DNA of 64,000 bases from CBDHDJ01 sp965261645 (GTDB taxonomy: Bacteria > Pseudomonadota > Alphaproteobacteria > SHVV01): assembly GCA_965261645.1 (NCBI GenBank), contig CBDHDJ010000002.1:496001-560000 (forward strand), written 5' to 3'. The translations under genes and the position numbers were made by a program. Position 1 is the first letter of the stretch; each line of letters starts with the position of its first letter. Shown piece by piece: positions 1 through 8,256 of the stretch. The notes under the pieces are model-generated. The model was not told the DNA's origin and did not search any database. It saw only the letters and a program-made list of their open reading frames with translations.

Positions 1-2
1 TC

Positions 3-716
3 GGCGCCCAGATAGTCGGCCGGACCCACTACTGCATTCACCCAGCGGAGCAGGTGAAGGGGGTCCCGAGCCTCGGCGGCACCAAGAAGATCAGGCTCGA
101 CCGGCTGGCGGCGCTTAGGCCCACCCACGTCATCGTCAACATCGACGAAAACACCGAGGCGATGGCCGCTGCCATTCGCGAGCTCGGGCCCGAGCTCATC
201 GTCACGCACCCGCTTGCGCCAGACGACAACCCCGGCCTCTACCGGTTGCTCGGAGGCGTATTTGACCGCGCGGCGGAGGCGGAGGAGTTGAGCGCGCTCT
301 TCGGGGAGGTTCTGGCCGCGCTACGGGAGGCCGCGCAGGACTGGGCCACGCGCAAGGTGCTCTATCTGATCTGGCGCGATCCCTGGATGACGATCTCGCG
401 CGATACCTACATCTCTCGCATGCTCGCGCTGGTTCACTGGGAGACGGCCGCTGGCCCGTCCGACGAGCGCTACCCGGAAATCGACATGACCGATGAGCTC
501 ATCAAAGCCATCGACATTGTTCTTTTCTCCACCGAGCCCTACCTCTTTACCGACCACGACGTGGGGGCCTTTCGCGCCACCTATCCTGAGAGCGAGGTGC
601 GCTCGTCCTTGATCGACGGCGAGATGGTTTCATGGTACGGAAGCCGGGCCGTCACGGGCCTCGACTATCTACGCCGCTTCGCCGGGGCCATGCGTGAAAC
701 GACAACCAACGACTGA
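3..716 (+). CDS. BtuF-like periplasmic metal/cobalamin-binding protein (5' end outside window)
   Basis: Substrate-binding part of an ABC importer of the cobalamin/ferric-siderophore type (helical-backbone metal receptor fold), expected in the periplasm. The frame is already open at base 3 and closes with TGA at 714-716, so 237 residues are visible; the signal peptide and true start lie upstream of the window. The GTG at 54 is not the start, because residues before it (VGRTHYCIHP) fit the family. Family marks: LGGTKK, then LRPTHVIVN in the first lobe, VLYLIWRDPWMTI opening the second lobe, DIVLFSTEPY near the C-terminus. No permease or ATPase gene follows on this side; a glutathione transferase gene begins 15 bases downstream. 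The ligand cannot be told from sequence alone. Confidence 0.75.
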   Translation, partial: GAQIVGRTHYCIHPAEQVKGVPSLGGTKKIRLDRLAALRPTHVIVNIDENTEAMAAAIRELGPELIVTHPLAPDDNPGLYRLLGGVFDRAAEAEELSALFGEVLAALREAAQDWATRKVLYLIWRDPWMTISRDTYISRMLALVHWETAAGPSDERYPEIDMTDELIKAIDIVLFSTEPYLFTDHDVGAFRATYPESEVRSSLIDGEMVSWYGSRAVTGLDYLRRFAGAMRETTTND

Positions 717-731
717 CTGCAGGGGAGTGCG

Positions 732-1424
732 ATGATCGATGTTTACACTTGGCCGACGCCGAACGGCCACAAGGTCCACATCATGCTGGAAGAGACCGGC
801 CTCGATTACACCGTCCACGGTATCGATATTCTGGCCGGGGACCAGTTCGAGCCGGCCTTTCTCAAGATCAGCCCCAACAACCGGATTCCCGCCATCGTCG
901 ATCACGACGGTCCGGGCGGCAAGGAGATCCCGCTCTTCGAATCGGGCGCGATCCTGATCTATCTCGCGGAAAAGACCGGCCAGTTCCAGTCCTCCGACCC
1001 GGCCAAGCGCTACGAGACTATTCAGTGGGTCATGTTCCAGATGGGCAACATCGGCCCGATGCTCGGCCAGGCGCATCATTTCCGCGGCTACACCAAGGAA
1101 ACCATCCCCTACGCCGTCGACCGCTACACCAACGAGGCGAAGCGGCTCTATGGCGTCATGGACCGCCGCCTCGGCGAGGCGGACTACCTGGCCGGCGAGT
1201 ACTCCATTGCCGACATGGCGTCGTACCCGTGGCTCCGTTCGTGGGAAAGCCAGGGCGTCAATCTCTCGGACTATGCCAACGTCGAGCGCTGGTTCAACGC
1301 CATCAACGACCGCCCCGCGGTCAAAAAGGCGCTCGAAGTTCTCAAGGACGATACCGGCAAGACGAAAATGGACGACAAGGCGCGCGACATTCTGTTCGGC
1401 AAGGCGCAGTTCGCCCAGCGCTAA
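732..1424 (+). CDS. Glutathione transferase-like disulfide oxidoreductase (YfcG/YghU group)
   Basis: Cytosolic GST-fold protein of 230 residues, close to the usual length of E. coli YfcG. The N-terminal thioredoxin-like domain begins MIDVYTWPTPNGHKV; the TPNGHK stretch is the glutathione-contact signature of this group. It contains the cis-Pro IPAIVDHD and the GSH-binding FESGAILIYLAEKTG. The helical C-terminal domain carries GPMLGQAHHF and YSIADMASYPW. Members act as glutathione-dependent disulfide-bond reductases rather than classical conjugating enzymes. ATG at 732 follows AGGGGAGTG, a good ribosome site. A paralogue lies directly downstream (1493-2110), about 60% similar by eye, so this looks like a tandem duplication in one transcription unit. 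Confidence 0.85.
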   Translation: MIDVYTWPTPNGHKVHIMLEETGLDYTVHGIDILAGDQFEPAFLKISPNNRIPAIVDHDGPGGKEIPLFESGAILIYLAEKTGQFQSSDPAKRYETIQWVMFQMGNIGPMLGQAHHFRGYTKETIPYAVDRYTNEAKRLYGVMDRRLGEADYLAGEYSIADMASYPWLRSWESQGVNLSDYANVERWFNAINDRPAVKKALEVLKDDTGKTKMDDKARDILFGKAQFAQR

Positions 1425-1492
1425 GCCTCCTTAGCGGGTGGGGAGGTGGCGGGCGGGCGCGGCCCGAGCGGTCTCTCATGGAGTGAGCACCC

Positions 1493-2110
1493 ATGATCGA
1501 TCTCTACAGCTTCGGCACGCCGAACGGCCAGAAGGCGGCCATCATGCTCGAGGAGGTGGGGCTCGAGTACAAGCTCCACAAGATCAACATTCTCGAGGGC
1601 GACCAGGACACCGACGAATACATAGCCATCAGTCCCTACAGCAAGATACCGGCGATCGTCGACCACGACACCGAGAGCGGTCCGCCGTATCCGGTGTTCG
1701 AATCGGGCGCGATCCTCATGTACCTCGCCGAGAAGACCGGCCAGCTCATGCCAGCGGAAATGCAAGCGCGCTACGAAGTGATCCAGTGGCTCATGTTCCA
1801 GATGGGCGGGCTCGGCCCGATGCTGGGCCAGGCCCATCACTTCCTCAAGTTCGGCCCCGAGCGCATTCCCTACGCCATGGGACGCTACACGAAGGAGGCC
1901 AACCGGCTCTATCGCGTCCTGAACCGCCGGCTGGCGGATCAGGAGTATCTTACCGCCGCCTATTCGATCGCCGACATCGCCACGTTCCCGTGGATTCAGT
2001 ATTGGGAATGGCAGGGCGTGGATATGGCCGAATACCCCCATGTCGAGCATTGGTTCCAAGCCGTGGCTGCGCGACCGGCGGTCCAGCGCGGCCTCGAAGT
2101 GCTGAAGTAG
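1493..2110 (+). CDS. Second YfcG/YghU-type glutathione transferase
   Basis: Paralogue of the preceding gene, 205 residues. It keeps the same landmarks: MIDLYSFGTPNGQKA (thioredoxin-like domain, TPNGQK), IPAIVDHDTE (cis-Pro), FESGAILMYLAEKTG (GSH-binding loop), GLGPMLGQAHHF and YSIADIATFPW (helical domain). It lacks the roughly 25-residue charged C-terminal tail of its neighbour. It starts 68 bases after the first gene on the same strand, so co-transcription is likely. Substrate unknown; probably redox protection with glutathione. Confidence 0.83.
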   Translation: MIDLYSFGTPNGQKAAIMLEEVGLEYKLHKINILEGDQDTDEYIAISPYSKIPAIVDHDTESGPPYPVFESGAILMYLAEKTGQLMPAEMQARYEVIQWLMFQMGGLGPMLGQAHHFLKFGPERIPYAMGRYTKEANRLYRVLNRRLADQEYLTAAYSIADIATFPWIQYWEWQGVDMAEYPHVEHWFQAVAARPAVQRGLEVLK

Positions 2111-2179
2111 CCCGTGTTGAGCGGGACCCGCGATAGGGGGCCCGCCCCATGATCTCCTATCTCGATAATCCGTCGGACG

Positions 2180-2650
2180 ATGCGTGTTCAACACGCGCTG
2201 GCGGACGCGGGCTCATCCGCGCGCGTCGCGGAGTTTGATGCAAGCGCGCGCACGGCGGCGGATGCGGCGTCTCGCCTGGGTGTCGCGCTCGGCGCCATCG
2301 TTAAATCGCTCGTCTTCATGATCGATGGCAACCCTGTCATGGCGCTGATCGCGGGAGATCGGCGCTGTGATGCGGCGGCGCTGGCCCGCGCGCAGGGCTC
2401 GATCGCCCCGGCTGAGCGGGCGGATGCAGATGCGGTGAGGGCGGCCACCGGGTTCGCCATCGGCGGCGTCGCCCCGCTCGGCCATGCCGCACCGCTACCC
2501 GTCTCCATCGATGCCAGTCTGGCGCGTTTCACCACCGTCTATGCGGCGGCCGGGCACCCCCACTGCGTTTTCCCGACCTCCGTCGAGGAGCTCGCGCGGC
2601 TGACCGGCGGTACCGTGCTTGAAGGTATCAGCTGGGAGATCGGCGGCTAG
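2180..2650 (+). CDS. YbaK/EbsC-family aminoacyl-tRNA deacylase
   Basis: 156-residue protein of the YbaK/ProX editing-domain family, which hydrolyses mis-charged aminoacyl-tRNA (often Cys- or Ala-tRNAPro). Visible family features: AIVKSLVFMIDGNPVMALIAGD (the conserved Lys-containing strand), the FAIGGVAPLGH loop, VSIDASLARFTTVYAAAGHPHCVF, and the C-terminal LARLTGGTV. Length matches the family. ATG 2180 is the only usable start because a TGA lies in frame at 2150-2152. It follows the GST pair by 69 bases on the same strand. Which tRNA it edits cannot be decided here. Confidence 0.85.
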   Translation: MRVQHALADAGSSARVAEFDASARTAADAASRLGVALGAIVKSLVFMIDGNPVMALIAGDRRCDAAALARAQGSIAPAERADADAVRAATGFAIGGVAPLGHAAPLPVSIDASLARFTTVYAAAGHPHCVFPTSVEELARLTGGTVLEGISWEIGG

Positions 2651-2883
2651 CCGGGCGTCTTTAGGTTTACACTTTTTGTTAACTTCTTCCCCGTCAAACT
2701 CGTTGCCATGACCATATCGGCTGGCCGCCTGCGCTGCCGGTTGGCGCGACAAGGAGGCAGAGGGAAGAATGCCTGCAAGTCAACAGGAGAATGCGTCCGT
2801 GAGGCACTGCCAGCATGCCGCTGAACAAGGCCGCGTCGAGGCCCAGTACAATCTCGGCCTGATGTATGCGACCGGGCTGGCGT

Positions 2884-4264
2884 GAGCTATTGTCAAAAGT
2901 TGGTGACGCAGGTTTCAGGCGGCGCGTTCGGTTAGCTTTTCTCCGTCCTTGAATTTGACGCCTTGAATGATGTCGGCGATCTGGTTCGAGCCGTCCAGGC
3001 GACGCCACTTCTTGCTGGCCGACTGGCACAGCTTGAAGACCATGGTGAGCGCCGTCATGCGGCTGAGGCAGCCCTTGGTCTTGGTGGTCCTGAGGCGCAC
3101 GGTCGCAAAGGTGCTTTCGATGGGATTGGTGGTGCGAATGTGCTTCCAGTGCTCGGCCGGGAAGTCGTAGAAGGCGAGCAACACGTCGCGGTCCTTGGCC
3201 AGGCAGGCCACCGCTTTGTCGTACTTGGGGCCATAGGCCTCGAGGAAGAAGTCGAAGGCCTTCTCGGCCACCGCGCGGGTCTCGGCCATCCAGATGTCCT
3301 GTAGGTGCTGCTTGGCGCGTGGCTGGACGGACTTCGGGAGCTTGTTGAGCACGTTGGCGGTCTTGTGCACCCAACAGCGCTGCTCGCGCGTCGTCCCGTA
3401 GACCTCGCGCAAGGCTTTCCAGAAACCGAGCGCCCCGTCGCCGGTGGCCAGCTCGGGCGCAATCGCCAGGCCGCGGCGCTTGAGATCGAGCAGCACTTCG
3501 CGCCAGGACTGGGCGCTCTCCCGGTAGCCGTCGGCGATCGCCAGCAGCTCCTTGCGGCCCAGCTCGTCGGCACCGATGATCACGCACATGCATTGCTTGT
3601 CATGGTCGAGCCGTGGTGAGAAGTAGACGCCCTCGGCCCAGAAGTAGACATAACGCTTGGCCGAGAGATCGCGCCGTTGCCAATGCTCCAGCTCGCCTTG
3701 CCAGACCTCCTTGAGGCGGGCAATGGTCGAGGCCGAGAGCCCCGGCGCCTCGGGCCCCAAGAGCGCCGCAAGCGCCGCGCAGAAATCGCCCGTGGAGATG
3801 CCCTTCAGATAAAGCCAGGGCAGGAGTTCCTCGATCGACTTGGCGCGCCTGAGATAGGGAGGCAAGATCCGTGAGGTGAAGCGAACCCGCGGCCCCGTCT
3901 CGCCGGCGCCTCGGTCGCGCACCCTGGGACAGCGCACCGCAACCGGACCAATGCCGGTCTGGATCTCGCGCTCCGGCAAATGCCCGTGGCGTACGATCCG
4001 ACGGCGGCCGGCCGAGTCCGTCAGATGCGCATACGCCTCGACAAAACCGGCAACTTCCGCCGCCACCGCTTGCCCAAGTAAACGCCGCGCACCAAGACGC
4101 AAAACCTCCGTCAGCGGATCGTCCTCAAATGATCCAGGTTGGCGAAGCTGGACGACTGTATCCTCTCTCATGGCGTATCCCTCCTTCGTGGAAAATGGCG
4201 ACTCCAACATCGCCAGGATACGCCGCCCTCATCTCATCCCATCACCAACTTTCGGGTATAGCTC
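2884..4264 (-). mobile_element. IS256-family element (copy A), about 1.38 kb
   Basis: Bounded by inverted ends GAGCTATTGTCAAAAGTTGG on the left and, reversed, GAGCTATACCCGAAAGTTGG on the right. Flanks read ACCGGGCTGGCGT (left) and CGGGCTCGGCGTC (right): a short target duplication with one base difference, as expected for IS256 (8-9 bp). It sits inside a Sel1-repeat gene. A decayed piece of a related right end occurs at about 32960-33093. Confidence 0.85.
2915..4171 (-). CDS. IS256-family transposase (copy A)
   Basis: Transposase of the mutator/IS256 type, about 418 residues from MREDTVVQL at 4171; an in-frame ATG at 4210 would add 13 residues but overlaps the outer inverted repeat region. 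Conserved features: IQTGIGPVAVRCPRVRDRG, the central ATGDGALGFWKAL (second acidic residue), QRCWVHKTANVLNKLPK, and NPIESTFATVRLRT (final Glu). Where relatives have WADG (first catalytic Asp) this copy reads WAEG, a conservative change that may reduce activity. It is distinct from the IS256 copies at 21254 and 30473, with roughly 60-65% identity by eye. Confidence 0.9.
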   Translation of the reverse strand: MREDTVVQLRQPGSFEDDPLTEVLRLGARRLLGQAVAAEVAGFVEAYAHLTDSAGRRRIVRHGHLPEREIQTGIGPVAVRCPRVRDRGAGETGPRVRFTSRILPPYLRRAKSIEELLPWLYLKGISTGDFCAALAALLGPEAPGLSASTIARLKEVWQGELEHWQRRDLSAKRYVYFWAEGVYFSPRLDHDKQCMCVIIGADELGRKELLAIADGYRESAQSWREVLLDLKRRGLAIAPELATGDGALGFWKALREVYGTTREQRCWVHKTANVLNKLPKSVQPRAKQHLQDIWMAETRAVAEKAFDFFLEAYGPKYDKAVACLAKDRDVLLAFYDFPAEHWKHIRTTNPIESTFATVRLRTTKTKGCLSRMTALTMVFKLCQSASKKWRRLDGSNQIADIIQGVKFKDGEKLTERAA

Positions 4265-4455
4265 CGGGCTCGGCGTCGTGCGGGACTACGTGCTCGCCCA
4301 TAAATGGTTCAATATCGCGGCCGTGCACGGCAGCCCGGAGGCGCGTGTCGATCGCAGCGAGCTCGCTCTCGACATGACGAGCGAGGAAATCGCCGAGGCC
4401 CAGCGCCTGGCGCGGGAATGGACAACCACGCACTAGCAGGCTGCTGAACAAGTCA

Positions 4456-4617
4456 TCATTGCCGGGCCTTGAACTCGGATTCATCGCCGAAATGAAATGA
4501 GATTTCGTGTCTTAGGGTGAAACCGTCTTCAATCTCGACCGATCCGATGCCCTGGGCTTCATCCAGTTCGATGATCTGCCACTTTGCGGTCAGCGGCGTG
4601 CCGGCATCGCCCGTCAT
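4456..4617 (-). CDS. Small accessory ORF of the IS5 element (53 aa), copy 1
   Basis: A 53-codon frame begins MTGDAGTPLTAKWQ and ends FGDESEFKARQ, acidic and without a recognised domain. Its ATG overlaps the transposase stop codon as ATGA, which suggests translational coupling. The frame occupies nearly all of the space between the transposase gene and the element end, and is present unchanged in the copies at 6899-7060 and 24083-24244. That conservation only shows recent copying, so coding is plausible but unproven. Function unknown. Confidence 0.45.
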   Translation of the reverse strand: MTGDAGTPLTAKWQIIELDEAQGIGSVEIEDGFTLRHEISFHFGDESEFKARQ

Positions 4618-5750
4618 GTTGGCGCCTCCGCCAGCAGTCTGGGTAGTCGGACGAGGTTGTAGGCGGCCAAGGCCAGGGTGAACGAAGCGTCGACCCGGTG
4701 GCGGCCCCGGAATTTGGTCTTGCTCAATCCCGCGCTCGTCTTGACCCAGCCGAAGACCTCCTCGATGCGCTTACGGCAACGTTGGCTGACGCCGTAACCG
4801 GGATGGCGCGTCGTGCGCCCGTCTATCTTGGTCTTGCGCCGCTTGCCGGTCTTGGTGACGTGGTCCTGGACGGCGATATGGGGGGTCACCTTGCGGTGCC
4901 GCAGTTCCTCGACAAAATCCGCGACGTCAAAACCCTTGTCCCCGCCCACCGTGATCCGACGCGGGCCGCCTCTACTCTCCACCGGGCGATGCCTGTCGAT
5001 CAGATCAAGGGCGGCTTCGCGTTCCGCCGTGCCCGACGCAATGGTCACGCCGCCGCCGACTGCCAGACCATGGCGGTTCTCCGTCAGCGCATGGCCCATG
5101 TAACACAGCTTGCTTTCCCGGCCATTACCCTTGCGATAAAGCCGGGCGTCCGGATCAGTGGTGCTTGCATGGGTCGCGTTCGAGCGTTTCTCGCCATGAA
5201 AATCCCGCTCGGCGTTGCGCCCCGATCCCCCGTCGCCATCGTCCTCACCTTTGGGACGAAAGCTCTTCATCGACGCCCAGGCCTCGATCAATGTTCCGTC
5301 TACCGAAAAATGATCCCGGCTCAATAGTCCCCGTACCTTGTGGTGCTGGATAACCCCCGCAAGCAGCTGCGCCGAAACCTCCGCCTCCAGAAGACGGTCC
5401 CGGTTGTGGCAGAACGCGCTGGCGTCCCACACGCCATCGTCCAGCCCAAGCCCCACAAACCAGCGAAACAGCATGTTGAAGTTTAGCTGCTCCATCAGCT
5501 GACGCTCCGAGCGGATCGAATAAAACACCTGCAACAGTAACGCTCGAAGAAGCTTCTCCGGCGGGATCGATGGGCGACCCATGTGGGAATAAAGCGTCTC
5601 GAACTCCGAAGATAGAGACCCCAATACGTCGTTCACGATCTCACGGATCAGACGCAGCGGATGATCATCCGGAACACGCTCTTCCAGGTCTACGTAGCTG
5701 AATAAATTGCCACTGCTTTGATCTCGACCCCGCATGCCATCCTCCATCAC
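4614..5750 (-). CDS. IS5-family transposase, copy 1
   Basis: 378-residue DDE transposase with an N-terminal DUF772-type domain (GRPSIPPEKLLRALLLQ, RSERQLMEQLNFN, FRWFVGLGLDD) and a C-terminal DDE domain (FSVDGTLIEAWASMKSF with the first Asp; VGGDKGFDVADF with the second; YGVSQRCRKRIEEVFGW with the Glu). Length is full for the family. Start MMEDGMRGRDQSSGN lies 59 bases inside the right inverted repeat. The same protein, with one or two substitutions, occurs in copies 2 and 3. Confidence 0.92.
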   Translation of the reverse strand: MMEDGMRGRDQSSGNLFSYVDLEERVPDDHPLRLIREIVNDVLGSLSSEFETLYSHMGRPSIPPEKLLRALLLQVFYSIRSERQLMEQLNFNMLFRWFVGLGLDDGVWDASAFCHNRDRLLEAEVSAQLLAGVIQHHKVRGLLSRDHFSVDGTLIEAWASMKSFRPKGEDDGDGGSGRNAERDFHGEKRSNATHASTTDPDARLYRKGNGRESKLCYMGHALTENRHGLAVGGGVTIASGTAEREAALDLIDRHRPVESRGGPRRITVGGDKGFDVADFVEELRHRKVTPHIAVQDHVTKTGKRRKTKIDGRTTRHPGYGVSQRCRKRIEEVFGWVKTSAGLSKTKFRGRHRVDASFTLALAAYNLVRLPRLLAEAPT

Positions 5751-5812
5751 CCGAAGGAATCACAGAATCATGTCACAACTGCAAATGCGAGGACTTTTTC
5801 AGCAGCCTGCTA

Positions 5813-6876
5813 GAGCATTTTCTGAGCTGACGGATTCTTTTTGGGATTCCCATGGGATCGAATTTCTGATTCAAGATGTGGGCTGGTGGAGGAGGCCAGG
5901 CTGCATGACGAAACCTCTTTCCAATGATCTTCGAGAACGGCTTGTATCGGCGGTTGACAGCGGCCTGTCGCGGCGCTCGGCGGCGCGCCGCTTCGGGGTT
6001 GCGGCCTCGACGGCGATCAACGGCGATCAAATGGGTGAATCGGTGGCGGCGGACGGGCGATGTCGGGCCTAGGCCGCAAGGCGGTGACCACCGCTCGCAC
6101 CGGATCGAGGCCCATGCCGAGGAAATCCTGGCGCTGGTTGACGAGACGCCGGACATCACCTTGGGCGAGATCGCGGCACACCTGGACGCGGGGCATGGCT
6201 TGACGGTGGCCCAAAGCACGGTCTGGCGGCTGCTCGACCGGCACGGCATGACGTTCAAAAAAAACCGCGCACGCCTGCGAGCAACAGCGAGCTGACGTCC
6301 TGCGCCGCCGGCAGGCCTGGTTCGACGCCCAACCCGATCTGAAGCCCGAGCGGCTGGTGTTCATTGACGAGACCGGCGCTTCGACCAAGATGGCCCGGCG
6401 TTACGGCCGGGCGCCACGGGGCGAGCGTTGCCAAGCACCGGTGCCTCATGGACACTGGAAGACGACGACCTTCGTTGGCGCGCTCCGCCTTGAAGGCATG
6501 ACCGCGCCCATGGTGCTCGACGGTGCCATGCATGGTGCCGCCTTCCTCGCTTATGTGGAGCAGGTCTTGGTCCCGACGCTCAAACCCGGCGATATCGTGG
6601 TGATGGATAACTTACCCGCCCACAAACCCATCGCCGTGCGCACGGCCATCGAAGTCGCCGCGGCAGAGTTGCGCTTCCTGCCGCCCTACAGCCCTGACTT
6701 TAACCCCATTGAAATGGCCTTCTCCAAGCTCAAGGCTTTCCTCAAAAAGACCGCCACCCGAACCGTCGATGACCTCTGGGACGCCATCGCCCAAGGCATC
6801 GACACCTTCACACCAACGGAATGCGAAAACTACTTCGCTGCTGCCGGCTATGACCGCAAATGATAGGAAAACGCTC
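5813..6876 (+). mobile_element. IS630-family element type 1, copy 1 (1,064 bp)
   Basis: Ends GAGCATTTTC and, reversed, GAGCGTTTTCC, each flanked by TA (5811-5812 and 6877-6878), the standard IS630 duplication. Both flanking TA pairs are part of a CTAG that is also the target site of an adjacent IS5 copy. A second copy with the same internal defect lies inverted at 25440-26503. Confidence 0.87.
5905..6863 (+). pseudogene. IS630-family transposase, broken by a 10-bp duplication and an A8 frameshift site
   Basis: The protein is spread over three frames. Frame one starts MTKPLSNDLRERLVSAV (helix-turn-helix) and runs to a tandem duplication CGGCGATCAA x2 at 6011-6030; removing one copy restores VAASTAIKWVNRWRR. 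The second segment continues to RHGMTFKK at a run of eight A (6257-6264), where a +1 shift gives KKTAHACEQQRADVL and leads into the catalytic part: VFIDETGAST (first Asp), IVVMDNLPAHK (second Asp), PPYSPDFNPIEMAFSKLK (Glu). The A8 site may be a programmed shift; the 10-bp duplication should inactivate the gene. Confidence 0.8.
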
Positions 6877-6898
6877 TAGCAGGCTGCTGAACAAGTCA

Positions 6899-7060
6899 TC
6901 ATTGCCGGGCCTTGAACTCGGATTCATCGCCGAAATGAAATGAGATTTCGTGTCTTAGGGTGAAACCGTCTTCAATCTCGACCGATCCGATGCCCTGGGC
7001 TTCATCCAGTTCGATGATCTGCCACTTTGCGGTCAGCGGCGTGCCGGCATCGCCCGTCAT
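6899..7060 (-). CDS. Small accessory ORF of the IS5 element (53 aa), copy 2
   Basis: Identical 53-codon frame to the one at 4456-4617, overlapping the stop codon of its transposase as ATGA. No known domain; coding status unproven. Confidence 0.42.
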   Translation of the reverse strand: MTGDAGTPLTAKWQIIELDEAQGIGSVEIEDGFTLRHEISFHFGDESEFKARQ

Positions 7061-8193
7061 GTTGGCGCCTCCGCCAGCAGTCTGGGTAGTCGGACGAGGT
7101 TGTAGGCGGCCAAGGCCAGGGTGAACGAAGCGTCGACCCGGTGGCGGCCCCGGAATTTGGTCTTGCTCAATCCCGCGCTCGTCTTGACCCAGCCGAAGAC
7201 CTCCTCGATGCGCTTACGGCAACGTTGGCTGACGCCGTAACCGGGATGGCGCGTCGTGCGCCCGTCTATCTTGGTCTTGCGCCGCTTGCCGGTCTTGGTG
7301 ACGTGGTCCTGGACGGCGATATGGGGGGTCACCTTGCGGTGCCGCAGTTCCTCGACAAAATCCGCGACGTCAAAACCCTTGTCCCCGCCCACCGTGATCC
7401 GACGCGGGCCGCCTCTACTCTCCACCGGGCGATGCCTGTCGATCAGATCAAGGGCGGCTTCGCGTTCCGCCGTGCCCGACGCAATGGTCACGCCGCCGCC
7501 GACTGCCAGACCATGGCGGTTCTCCGTCAGCGCATGGCCCATGTAACACAGCTTGCTTTCCCGGCCATTACCCTTGCGATAAAGCCGGGCGTCCGGATCA
7601 GTGGTGCTTGCATGGGTCGCGTTCGAGCGTTTCTCGCCATGAAAATCCCGCTCGGCGTTGCGCCCCGATCCCCCGTCGCCATCGTCCTCACCTTTGGGAC
7701 GAAAGCTCTTCATCGACGCCCAGGCCCCGATCAATGTTCCGTCTACCGAAAAATGATCCCGGCTCAATAGTCCCCGTACCTTGTGGTGCTGGATAACCCC
7801 CGCAAGCAGCTGCGCCGAAACCTCCGCCTCCAGAAGACGGTCCCGGTTGTGGCAGAACGCGCTGGCGTCCCACACGCCATCGTCCAGCCCAAGCCCCACA
7901 AACCAGCGAAACAGCATGTTGAAGTTTAGCTGCTCCATCAGCTGACGCTCCGAGCGGATCGAATAAAACACCTGCAACAGTAACGCTCGAAGAAGCTTCT
8001 CCGGCGGGATCGATGGGCGACCCATGTGGGAATAAAGCGTCTCGAACTCCGAAGATAGAGACCCCAATACGTCGTTCACGATCTCACGGATCAGACGCAG
8101 CGGATGATCATCCGGAACACGCTCTTCCAGGTCTACGTAGCTGAATAAATTGCCACTGCTTTTATCTCGACCCCGCATGCCATCCTCCATCAC
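7057..8193 (-). CDS. IS5-family transposase, copy 2
   Basis: 378 residues, differing from copy 1 at two visible positions: GRDKSSGN instead of GRDQSSGN, and VDGTLIGAWASM instead of VDGTLIEAWASM. The second change sits four residues after the first catalytic Asp and could affect activity. All other DDE motifs are intact. Confidence 0.9.
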   Translation of the reverse strand: MMEDGMRGRDKSSGNLFSYVDLEERVPDDHPLRLIREIVNDVLGSLSSEFETLYSHMGRPSIPPEKLLRALLLQVFYSIRSERQLMEQLNFNMLFRWFVGLGLDDGVWDASAFCHNRDRLLEAEVSAQLLAGVIQHHKVRGLLSRDHFSVDGTLIGAWASMKSFRPKGEDDGDGGSGRNAERDFHGEKRSNATHASTTDPDARLYRKGNGRESKLCYMGHALTENRHGLAVGGGVTIASGTAEREAALDLIDRHRPVESRGGPRRITVGGDKGFDVADFVEELRHRKVTPHIAVQDHVTKTGKRRKTKIDGRTTRHPGYGVSQRCRKRIEEVFGWVKTSAGLSKTKFRGRHRVDASFTLALAAYNLVRLPRLLAEAPT

Positions 8194-8256
8194 CCGAAGG
8201 AATCACAGAATCATGTCACAACTGCAAATGCGAGGACTTTTTCAGCAGCCTGCTAG

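Larger units (their letters stand above)
2769..4436 (+). pseudogene. Sel1-repeat protein gene split by an IS256 insertion
   Basis: Two fragments of one small Sel1-like (TPR-type) repeat gene lie either side of the IS256 at 2884-4264. The 5' part (2769-2885) starts with ATG after AAGGAGG at 2751 and encodes AEQGRVEAQYNLGLMYATGL before running into the element. The 3' part (4265-4436) resumes GLGVVRDYVLAHKWFNIAA and ends DEIAEAQR-like, TTH, TAG. Joined at ACCGGGCT / CGGCGTC, the repeat reads LGLMYATGLGVVRDYVLAHKWFNIAA-style without gap, which is textbook Sel1 spacing. Sel1 proteins are scaffold or adaptor proteins; the partner is unknown. The TAG stop codon itself is the CTAG target of the adjoining IS5. 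Confidence 0.8.
4437..5809 (-). mobile_element. IS5-family element, copy 1 (1,373 bp)
   Basis: Terminal inverted repeat CAGGCTGCTGAACAAGTC on the left and, reversed, CAGGCTGCTGAAAAAGTC on the right. Flanked by CTAG on both sides (4433-4436 and 5810-5813), the expected 4-bp target duplication. The left CTAG is the stop codon region of the Sel1 gene. Near-identical copies lie at 6880-8252 and 24064-25436. Confidence 0.9.
6880..8252 (-). mobile_element. IS5-family element, copy 2 (1,373 bp)
   Basis: Same ends as copy 1, flanked by CTAG at 6876-6879 and 8253-8256. Its left CTAG is built from the terminal C of the IS630, its duplicated TA, and one flanking G. It is in the same orientation as copy 1. 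Confidence 0.9.

Noticed and set aside
4433..8256. A composite transposon made of two IS5 copies carrying an IS630
   Set aside because: Each IS5 has its own CTAG duplication and the outer flanks are unrelated, so independent insertions explain the structure.
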